From: Candidatus Heimdallarchaeota archaeon
GTDB taxonomy: Archaea > Asgardarchaeota > Heimdallarchaeia > Hodarchaeales > S146-22
DNA: 7,588 nucleotides
Assembly (NCBI GenBank): GCA_015520535.1
Contig: WAPZ01000008.1
Location: 1-7,588, forward strand
Direction: 5' to 3'
Position numbers and translations under genes: made by a program. Under the pieces are notes generated by a model. The model did no database searches. It was not told the origin of the DNA and was given only the letters and a program-made list of their open reading frames with translations. Each line of letters begins with the position of its first letter. The first letter of the stretch is position 1. Of the stretch, positions 1 through 5,911 are shown one piece after another.

Positions 1-29
1 GAAAAAGCACTTTTTAATGAACCCCCTTG

Positions 30-38
30 TTATAATAA
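30..38 (+). promoter_or_regulatory. Candidate TATA box for the gene at 81
   Basis: The A/T-only stretch TTATAATAA follows a C-rich run (CCCCC at 22-26). It lies about 45-50 bp before the start codon. An archaeal TATA box fires roughly 25 bp downstream, which would put the transcript start near 57-62 and leave a 5' leader of about 20 nt that just includes the ribosome binding site. The base composition is so A/T-rich that chance matches are common, so this rests mainly on position. Confidence 0.4.
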
Positions 39-68
39 TAATGATTATACTTTTGGGAGATTAGATGA

Positions 69-74
69 AGGTGA
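69..74 (+). promoter_or_regulatory. Shine-Dalgarno site for the gene at 81
   Basis: AGGTGA is an exact six-base complement to the conserved 16S rRNA 3' end (GGAGGTGATC complement). It sits six bases before the ATG at 81, which is ideal spacing. It fixes the start of this otherwise unrecognised gene and shows that the organism uses leadered, SD-dependent initiation for at least some genes. Confidence 0.7.
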
Positions 75-80
75 AAAAAA

Positions 81-1112
81 ATGAGTGCTACTGCAGTTCA
101 AAAGGCCGTGATTGAAAACCATCTTCAAAGAAAAATCATAACGTTCCATCTCAAGCGAATGTATCCACAGATAACCCCATCTGATCTTAATCAAACAAAT
201 AAACGCGTGTTGTTTTCACGAACGTACAAGATCGATTTTGCTATAATTGATAATCCTTTCGAAAGTTCTCTATTTTGGGACATTGTATACCATTATTTAG
301 AGTTGAAATTGGGAAAATCAAAAAAATGGGATCCGATGACAATTTTTACTACGTTTGAAAGACTGATCAATGCCAAAGATGACGACTTTTCCATCTTTGC
401 CCAATGTCATCCCGATAGTTGGGAAGAATTATGGACTTTAATCAAACAGCTAAGAAAATTTCGTAAAAAACTCGAAATTTCACGCATGAAAGGGAAAAAC
501 ACGATGATTCAGATCGTTTCCACATTAAACAAACGACAAAACAGCATGTTACAAGAAATTCAGCAGGTGATGGAATATAATATTAAGCTAATCTCAAAGA
601 TCCTCGAAGTATTCATAAGATTTTATTCACCACCACAACGGGAAGAAATTCACTCAAATTATTTTTATTTAGTCACACCATCAAAAAGACCAAGAATTAG
701 TGGGACTCTCCCGTATGATTATTTATATCATAAACGACTCTTTTATGCTCTATTCGATTGGAAGAATGAAGGGCTTACACCAAATATTGCCTTAAATAAG
801 GGAAATATCGCGTTTAATTCAAAAATACTAGTTCCTAAATGGAGAATAAAAAAAACGTCAGTGTATATGGATGTAACTACCAAAATTAAACGAGTATGGA
901 TCGAAAACAATCGCCTTAATCTTCTGCTTGCTATTATACAAAGATTCAGAACCACGAAGAGAAAACCAGAAACCCGCTTTGAACATCTTTATAAAGTGGA
1001 ATTTTCGTTAATAAGAAAGACGGCACCAAAATATCCAAAAATAGTTCCTTATTTCAAGAAGGAAAAAGAAATTAAGAATGGGACAAACATGTTGCCGTTA
1101 GTGACGCTTTAA
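81..1112 (+). CDS. Basic protein of unknown function, 343 aa
   Basis: I do not recognise a family. The start is supported by a strong SD and the stop is TAA. The product is rich in Lys, Arg, Tyr, Phe and Trp and is strongly basic, with clusters such as KQLRKFRKK (about 122-130), RFRTTKRK (288-295) and KKEKEIK (326-332), which suggests nucleic-acid or other polyanion binding. Predicted character: a mixed N-terminal part (1-75); a long helical, possibly coiled-coil segment (about 113-182, Lys/Glu/Leu/Ile-rich with few helix breakers); then a beta-prone, aromatic C-terminal half (193-343). No signal peptide, membrane segment, zinc ribbon or nucleotide-binding loop is visible. It is the only rightward gene here, converging with the repeat-protein gene, so it is transcribed separately. 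Coding potential is credible (long open frame, SD, TATA-like box), but the function is unknown. Confidence 0.75.
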   Translation: MSATAVQKAVIENHLQRKIITFHLKRMYPQITPSDLNQTNKRVLFSRTYKIDFAIIDNPFESSLFWDIVYHYLELKLGKSKKWDPMTIFTTFERLINAKDDDFSIFAQCHPDSWEELWTLIKQLRKFRKKLEISRMKGKNTMIQIVSTLNKRQNSMLQEIQQVMEYNIKLISKILEVFIRFYSPPQREEIHSNYFYLVTPSKRPRISGTLPYDYLYHKRLFYALFDWKNEGLTPNIALNKGNIAFNSKILVPKWRIKKTSVYMDVTTKIKRVWIENNRLNLLLAIIQRFRTTKRKPETRFEHLYKVEFSLIRKTAPKYPKIVPYFKKEKEIKNGTNMLPLVTL

Positions 1113-1117
1113 TGCGG

Positions 1118-1130
1118 TTTTTACTTTTTT
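1118..1130 (+). terminator. T-rich tract after the rightward gene
   Basis: TTTTTACTTTTTT begins five bases after the TAA of the gene at 81-1112. Archaeal RNA polymerase terminates at runs of U without needing a hairpin, so this is a plausible terminator. It lies across the 3' end of the convergent repeat-protein gene (its stop codon is on the opposite strand at 1121-1123), so one stretch serves as both coding end and terminator. No hairpin is evident. Confidence 0.4.
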
Positions 1131-2566
1131 CCATGCAAATGAGCGATGGCAAATTGCAGAAAGGCAAGGAAAAAATCGCCCCAATAACTTTCTAAAAGAC
1201 CAAAAACCATTTCATCACTTTGAAAAGCTATATGTGGTGCATTTTCAGTAAATAAGTTTTCATTAGCACACATACCAGCTGCGGTTAATGCGCCTTTGGT
1301 AATATCATCGTTATGACGGCCTAACAGATTTTGAATTTTTGATTGGAGAGCATGGATACCCTCTTGTTTTGATGCCAAAAGATAGAGAATGGCTGCATTT
1401 TGACGTACAGTCCCTCGTGGATCTAAAATTAATCCTTCTATGGATGATTGAATCCATAATTCCTGTTTTACTCCACGTACGACCATTGAAAGAATTCGAT
1501 ACAATGAAAATAATCGCACTTCGGCATTTTCAGATTGCAACGTTTTTTCCAGTACTTGTTTTGTAAGCGCCGCTTGATTTTTTAATGAGTCAATTTCAAT
1601 TACATAACTGTTAAATAAGGCAGAAAACTTCATTTCGATGTGATTTGAAGCTAAAAACGTTAATATAAGGGAAACCTTGTCTTTACTACTTGTTAATGCG
1701 GTTTTCACGCCATCAACCAGATGAGTACTTTTGTCATGGATTGCGGATATAGAATCTATTAATTGTGTTGCAAAGTCCTTTGGATTTTTGGCCTCTAAAT
1801 ACGTAGTCAGAGTCAGAAAAGCAAAGCCCAAGGTGTCAACGAATGTAGGAAAACGTTGAATGACTTGTAGTAGTTCAGTGACATTATTGGTTGTTGGGTT
1901 AGCCAAAACACTCATGGTATATGCCATTGAAGCGGCATTTTTTACTCTTAATGGCATACTTTTTGAAAAATAGGGACCAAGAAGACTCATTGATTGCTTA
2001 GCTGCCTCAACATGTTTTAAATAGATCAAGCCCAAGGAATAAAGTGCTTTTTCAACTTTATCAGAACTCCAGCGTCGTTTTCCTAAGACGTTCACAATCC
2101 ATTGGTAGACTTCTTCTTTGTGCTGATCTGAGAGCAGCACTCCGATAGCTAAGCCGATAGTGCCATATTTCATAAATTCATCGCGGTTTGAGTTAAAAAG
2201 ATTGGTTATAAACGATTCAACTTTTTTCCACTTCGATTCAGTCATAATTTTTAATGTGACCGCACAATAAATGGCTGTCACTCTTACTGACTGAATGTTA
2301 CTCTTTAGATATTTTTCAAATTTCTTGACATACGATTGTGGGGATTTAGACGATAATGCGGTTAAAAATAACGCAAAAACCGCGGTCTTTGCCACTTTAA
2401 TGTCATTATGATTGAGATTTTTTTCAATGATTTTAGTAATTTCTTTGGTAGTTTTTTTATCGGCACCAACACTCAGAAATGCCAAACCTAACAGAGCACC
2501 TTCACGTATACTCATGTTAGATCGTTTGACAGAGTCAAACAGTAAATCATAAAGGGCATTGCTCAT
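1121..2566 (-). CDS. HEAT/PC-type alpha-helical repeat protein, 481 aa
   Basis: The protein is built almost wholly from about twelve helical-hairpin repeats of 35-38 residues. They begin near residues 20, 56, 94, 131, 169, 207, 243, 283, 312, 350, 387 and 422. A typical repeat opens with a VR/IR/VK-xx-A motif and a small-residue-rich first helix, then an amphipathic second helix and a polar turn. Such solenoids are usually scaffolds or adaptors and have no catalytic site; none is seen here. Several repeats (IREGALLGLAFLSVG, YGTIGLAIGVLLSD, KALYSLGLIYLKH) have the Gly/Ala-Leu-Gly character of PC repeats of proteasome Rpn1/Rpn2, but that is resemblance only. No signal peptide or membrane segment is apparent. 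The ATG at 2566 is chosen because GGTGGTGGGAT lies just upstream; an in-frame TTG at 2638 would add 24 residues. It is the last gene of the leftward cluster, 176 bp after ABCE1. The partner is unknown. Confidence 0.8.
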   Translation of the reverse strand: MSNALYDLLFDSVKRSNMSIREGALLGLAFLSVGADKKTTKEITKIIEKNLNHNDIKVAKTAVFALFLTALSSKSPQSYVKKFEKYLKSNIQSVRVTAIYCAVTLKIMTESKWKKVESFITNLFNSNRDEFMKYGTIGLAIGVLLSDQHKEEVYQWIVNVLGKRRWSSDKVEKALYSLGLIYLKHVEAAKQSMSLLGPYFSKSMPLRVKNAASMAYTMSVLANPTTNNVTELLQVIQRFPTFVDTLGFAFLTLTTYLEAKNPKDFATQLIDSISAIHDKSTHLVDGVKTALTSSKDKVSLILTFLASNHIEMKFSALFNSYVIEIDSLKNQAALTKQVLEKTLQSENAEVRLFSLYRILSMVVRGVKQELWIQSSIEGLILDPRGTVRQNAAILYLLASKQEGIHALQSKIQNLLGRHNDDITKGALTAAGMCANENLFTENAPHIAFQSDEMVFGLLESYWGDFFLAFLQFAIAHLHGKK

Positions 2567-2573
2567 ATTCAAT

Positions 2574-2582
2574 CCCACCACC
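2574..2582 (-). promoter_or_regulatory. Shine-Dalgarno site deciding the repeat-protein start
   Basis: On the minus strand GGTGGTGGG lies seven bases before the ATG at 2566 and can pair with the 16S 3' end. This favours the ATG over the upstream in-frame TTG at 2638, which has only a looser GTGAT nearby. The purine-rich site would be coding if the TTG were used, so the choice is not absolute. Confidence 0.5.
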
Positions 2583-2742
2583 AGACTTAATTGTACATTT
2601 GTTTCAATATTTTTAAATCTGGTGTTTGGAGAACTCAAAAAGAATCACAAAAAGCATGAATAATACTGTTCTTTGAATAAGATGAAATGAAATGCTACTA
2701 GACAATTTGACCTAAGATTGCCATCATTAACCGCTATTCTTA

Positions 2743-4542
2743 CTAATTTTTAGAATGTGTAAAAAAGTATTCACCAATCTCTCGTTGTTCTCGATCTAAA
2801 CGACTGTGTGGTTTATTGATACGAGCACGACCAGTTTCTGGATCTCTTCGAAATGTGATCCCCAACAGTTTTAAAAAGTGATTCATGCCATCACGTTTTG
2901 GGAGTGGACCGCGACTATATCCATGTTTTCCCGGTTCTCCTTCAAAAACCATGATTTGATCACTGATCGCATCTGCAATTTGTATATCATGTTCTATTGC
3001 TATTATTGCTGCGCTTTCTTTGCTGGCATGATGACGGATTACTCGTGTCATCTTAAGCCGCTCTTCTACATCCAAAAAAGCCGATCCTTCATCAATTATA
3101 TACACATCGGCTTTTCGACCAAGACAGCCGGCGATATACACGCGTTGAAGTTCGCCACCGCTTAGTTCCTCTAATGTCCGATCTAAAAGATGAACAATGC
3201 CCAATGGTTTGAGAAGGTAATGTTTAAAGTTCTTTTCACGAGGATAGCGATGAGAATATGCTGCCAAAAATTTTTCTACTGTTCCATCAAAGTCTCGGCG
3301 AAGTAATTGCGGTTTATAACTGAGCGAGGGAATAACTTTCTTTTTGAACAAATAATTGGCAAATGTAGTTTTTCCGAGACCATTTTCACCCATAATCGCA
3401 ACTACAGCTCTTTTATAAAATCGTCCGCCAAGCACTGTTAATTCAAAGCCTTTTCGTCGTACTTTTACCTCGGGATAGTCAAAATATGGCACTGAATTCC
3501 ATTCCCGATCTTTCACTTGGCGTGTAAAGGTAATTCGTTTTGAACGGAAACGAACGTTTTCATCTGCTAATTCACCTTTAAGAAAATTATTTATTCCCTT
3601 TTTAGTTGTGTATGCTACTTTAGAGACAATACCATATGCATGTGGTTCTCCATAAATAATATGAACAAAATCGGAAAAAAAGTCGAGAACTGCGGTATCG
3701 TGTTCCGCCACTAAAACTGCACGGTTTTCTTGGGCCAATTCTTGAAATACATCATTTAAAAGAAGGCGTTGTTTGATGTCAAGATACGTGCATGGTTCAT
3801 CAACTAAATAAACCTCAGCATCCCTTAGATAAGATAAGGCTAAGGCAGTTCGCTGCAGTTCCCCGCCACTTAATTGCCTAGGCTGTCGTTCTAACAAATT
3901 TTGCAGAGAAAATTGTTCCACGGCGTCACTAACCGACACACGCTCTTGATTATCTTTTAAAATTTCTTTAACAGTTCTTTTCTCCGTTTGAAGATCTTTT
4001 AAGACTTGTCGTTTATAAGAAACGGTTATTTTTCCTTCAATAACCTTTGTTAAATGTTCACGAGCGGAAGAATTCGAAATTTGTTCTATTACCGTCTCGA
4101 TTGGAACGGGCGCTTCAGAATCACCACCATTAGGACGCAAATCACCAGCCAGAATATTTAACAGCGTAGATTTTCCGATTCCGTTTTGGCCTAATAAACC
4201 AATAACACTGCCTTTTTGGACGTACGGGAGCCCAAACAGACGATAAGAGTTTTCACCATAAGAATGAATTAGTGGTATTCCCGCGCCTTCGGGATTGGGA
4301 AGATTGACAAATTTAATGGCTTGAAATCCCAAATTGTAGCATACATTCGCACAAATTCCGCAATCAATGCATACGTCCATATTAATGATTGGTTTTCCGA
4401 TTTTTTTCCATATCTTAATGACAGAAGGTTTTTTTGGATAGATTGGACAGTTTTTAATACATGCTGGGACTAAACTGCCGCAAGAAGAAGGTTCACAGCG
4501 ATTATAGTCAATGACAGCAAGTCGATTTTGATTTTTCTTCAT
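2743..4542 (-). CDS. abce1: ABCE1/Rli1 ribosome-recycling ATPase, 599 aa
   Basis: This twin ATPase splits ribosomes into subunits after termination, acting in the cytosol with aRF1/aPelota. The N-terminal ferredoxin-like domain has eight cysteines for two 4Fe-4S clusters: C16, C21, C28, C32 and C58, C61, C64, C68. NBD1: Walker A GQNGIGKST (118-126), signature LSGGELQ (224-230), catalytic E249, H281. NBD2: Walker A GENGLGKTT (385-393), signature 460-466, E485, H518. The C-terminus (ITFRRDPETGRARINK, then EYFF) is typical of ABCE1, and 599 aa is the usual length. Odd points: six residues between C21 and C28, where three or four is usual; CY instead of CP after the last cysteine; DEG in place of DEP in the NBD2 Walker B; DEPCTYLD in NBD1. 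The ATG at 4542 matches the family N-terminus (MKKNQNRLAVID); an in-frame GTG at 4563 would add seven residues. No good SD is seen for either start. The gene ends in tandem stops, TAG TAA. It lies 37 bp after serB, so cotranscription is likely. Confidence 0.95.
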   Translation of the reverse strand: MKKNQNRLAVIDYNRCEPSSCGSLVPACIKNCPIYPKKPSVIKIWKKIGKPIINMDVCIDCGICANVCYNLGFQAIKFVNLPNPEGAGIPLIHSYGENSYRLFGLPYVQKGSVIGLLGQNGIGKSTLLNILAGDLRPNGGDSEAPVPIETVIEQISNSSAREHLTKVIEGKITVSYKRQVLKDLQTEKRTVKEILKDNQERVSVSDAVEQFSLQNLLERQPRQLSGGELQRTALALSYLRDAEVYLVDEPCTYLDIKQRLLLNDVFQELAQENRAVLVAEHDTAVLDFFSDFVHIIYGEPHAYGIVSKVAYTTKKGINNFLKGELADENVRFRSKRITFTRQVKDREWNSVPYFDYPEVKVRRKGFELTVLGGRFYKRAVVAIMGENGLGKTTFANYLFKKKVIPSLSYKPQLLRRDFDGTVEKFLAAYSHRYPREKNFKHYLLKPLGIVHLLDRTLEELSGGELQRVYIAGCLGRKADVYIIDEGSAFLDVEERLKMTRVIRHHASKESAAIIAIEHDIQIADAISDQIMVFEGEPGKHGYSRGPLPKRDGMNHFLKLLGITFRRDPETGRARINKPHSRLDREQREIGEYFFTHSKN

Positions 4543-4579
4543 AGGTCTTACACAACTATTCACACGTGATTTTTTTGAA

Positions 4580-5806
4580 TTAAAGATTTTTTGTGATTTT
4601 TTGTTCGAGCAAAAACTCTATACGTTCCCGTGGCAGTGCTAATGCAAATAAAATGTCCAGCAAGCTCTTGGAGTGCACATTTCCGTCAGCAACGTCGGCA
4701 GCAACTGGTTTAGCCATATAGCCGATTCCCAGTCCCGTCTTCTCTAACATTAAAGAATCGTTACTGCCGTCACCAACAGCAATCACGTCATCTAACTTGA
4801 TAGAGAGAATTTGTGCAATCATTTTGATAATGGCGAGCTTTTCTTCCCGACTGATGATGGGCCCGACTAGTCGACCCGTCAATCTTCCATTTTTGATTTC
4901 TAATTCATTTCCAAAAGCATAATCTAAATTCAGTTGTTTTTTGATATAATTAGTGAAATATGTGAAGCCCGACGAAATTACAGCTATTTTATACCCCATT
5001 TCGCGCAATGTTGACACAACTTCACGTGCACCGGGAGAAAACACGATTTTTCGGCACACATTGTCCAGTGCCTCAATTGATAATCCTTTAAGAAGTTCCA
5101 CGCGTTTTTTGAGTGCTTCTTTAAAATCGAATTCTCCTCGTAAGGTTTTTTCTGTGATGGCCAGGACGTCGTCATACACGCCTCGCTCTTGCGCTAACTC
5201 ATTAATAATTTCGTTTTCAATGAGTGTTGAATCCATATCAAAGACAACAAGTTTTTTGGGGCGATAAAACTGTGTTTCTGATTGCAGAACCATTGATAAA
5301 TTTAACTGGTTGCAAACTTCCCGCAATTTATTCCTAAATTGGTAGAGTGGCAAATTTAAGTGCGTTAAATCGATCAAAAAATGGTTTACCACATAATTTT
5401 TTCGAGAAAATACATAAATAGTCTCTATATTTACATTGGCATTATAAAGCACTTTACTAATGCCTGCCAAAATACCGACATGGTCTTTGCCAACAATGGT
5501 AAGATAATACAGTTTATCTAATTTCGGAGTGTAACCTTGGACATGCGGAAGAACACGAATATCAATTGCCATGTTTTGAGCTAATTCTTGCAATTTTTCT
5601 TCCAATTCCTTCAATGGTCGATTAAGTCTGGAAATATTGACTAAAAATGTTATAGATACATACCCTTGCAGCACCGACTGGCGGACATCCTCAATATTTC
5701 CATTAAAATCAGCAAGAAGACGAGTGACACGATAGAAAATTCCGGGACGATCTTTTCCTAACACCGAAATGACTATATGATTTTTGTCTGGTTCCGTAAT
5801 TTCCAT
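4580..5806 (-). CDS. serB: Phosphoserine phosphatase with two ACT domains, 408 aa
   Basis: Hydrolyses L-3-phosphoserine to serine, the last step of the phosphorylated serine pathway, in the cytosol and with Mg2+. Two N-terminal ACT domains (about 10-85 and 99-174; motifs GKDRPGI and GKDHVGI) probably sense serine or another amino acid. The HAD catalytic domain (about 184-395) has motif I FDMDSTLIENE (nucleophile D190, acid/base D192, substrate-cap E199), R235 in the cap (KKRVELLKG), motif II with the SSG serines (278-279), motif III K323, and motif IV VGDGSNDSLML (D346, D350). All catalytic residues look intact. The ACT-ACT-PSP order and length match the mycobacterial SerB2 type; many archaeal SerB proteins are shorter. 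The ATG at 5806 is chosen for its GGGGAAG ribosome site and for the short lead into ACT1; an in-frame GTG at 5845 would add 13 residues. It lies upstream of ABCE1 with a 37-bp gap. A related HAD phosphatase is possible, but SerB is by far the best fit. Confidence 0.93.
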   Translation of the reverse strand: MEITEPDKNHIVISVLGKDRPGIFYRVTRLLADFNGNIEDVRQSVLQGYVSITFLVNISRLNRPLKELEEKLQELAQNMAIDIRVLPHVQGYTPKLDKLYYLTIVGKDHVGILAGISKVLYNANVNIETIYVFSRKNYVVNHFLIDLTHLNLPLYQFRNKLREVCNQLNLSMVLQSETQFYRPKKLVVFDMDSTLIENEIINELAQERGVYDDVLAITEKTLRGEFDFKEALKKRVELLKGLSIEALDNVCRKIVFSPGAREVVSTLREMGYKIAVISSGFTYFTNYIKKQLNLDYAFGNELEIKNGRLTGRLVGPIISREEKLAIIKMIAQILSIKLDDVIAVGDGSNDSLMLEKTGLGIGYMAKPVAADVADGNVHSKSLLDILFALALPRERIEFLLEQKITKNL

Positions 5807-5812
5807 GAATTG

Positions 5813-5819
5813 CTTCCCC
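5813..5819 (-). promoter_or_regulatory. Shine-Dalgarno-like site deciding the serB start
   Basis: Minus-strand GGGGAAG lies six bases before the ATG at 5806. It is only a partial match to the 16S complement, but its spacing is right, and it supports the ATG rather than the in-frame GTG at 5845. Confidence 0.4.
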
Positions 5820-5870
5820 AAGAAACGTTTCTTACTGATTGACACAATGTTTCATGGCATTAAAAAACTT

Positions 5871-5908
5871 AAAGAAAAAAGGAAGGGAAAGAGAGATAAA
5901 AATAAAAA
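5871..5908 (-). terminator. Long polypyrimidine tract, likely terminator of the RtcB-like gene
   Basis: Read on the minus strand, this stretch begins three bases after the RtcB-like stop codon and is pyrimidine at 36 of 38 positions, with several runs of four to six T. The part at 5871-5896 is an unbroken 26-base pyrimidine run. Archaeal intrinsic termination needs only U-rich RNA, so it may end or attenuate the transcript before serB. It could also be a polypyrimidine leader of serB, or simply low-complexity spacer. No hairpin precedes it. Confidence 0.4.
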
Positions 5909-5911
5909 TCC

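Noticed and set aside
2..15. Inverted repeat AAAAAG-CA-CTTTTT at the left edge, possible terminator of a gene to the left.
   Set aside because: The loop is only two bases and the stem almost all A-T; the upstream gene is outside the window.
65..115. A 16-codon overlapping reading frame (ATG at 65, TGA at 113-115) preceded by GGGAGA, just ahead of the gene at 81.
   Set aside because: It could be a leader peptide, but its product (with CYC in the middle) has no regulatory signature such as codon runs, and the real start has the better SD. Chance is the simpler explanation.
2878..3165. Plus-strand open frame of 95 codons opposite ABCE1 NBD2.
   Set aside because: Shadow of the conserved ATPase frame; low-complexity hydrophobic translation without start signals.
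4543..4563. Seven-codon GTG-started extension of ABCE1.
   Set aside because: The family normally begins a few residues before the R-[LIV]-A-V-[IV]-D segment, which the ATG at 4542 provides; no SD supports the GTG.
4953..5267. Plus-strand open frame of 104 codons opposite serB.
   Set aside because: It lies wholly antisense to the well-supported HAD domain of SerB, with no own ribosome site or recognisable product.
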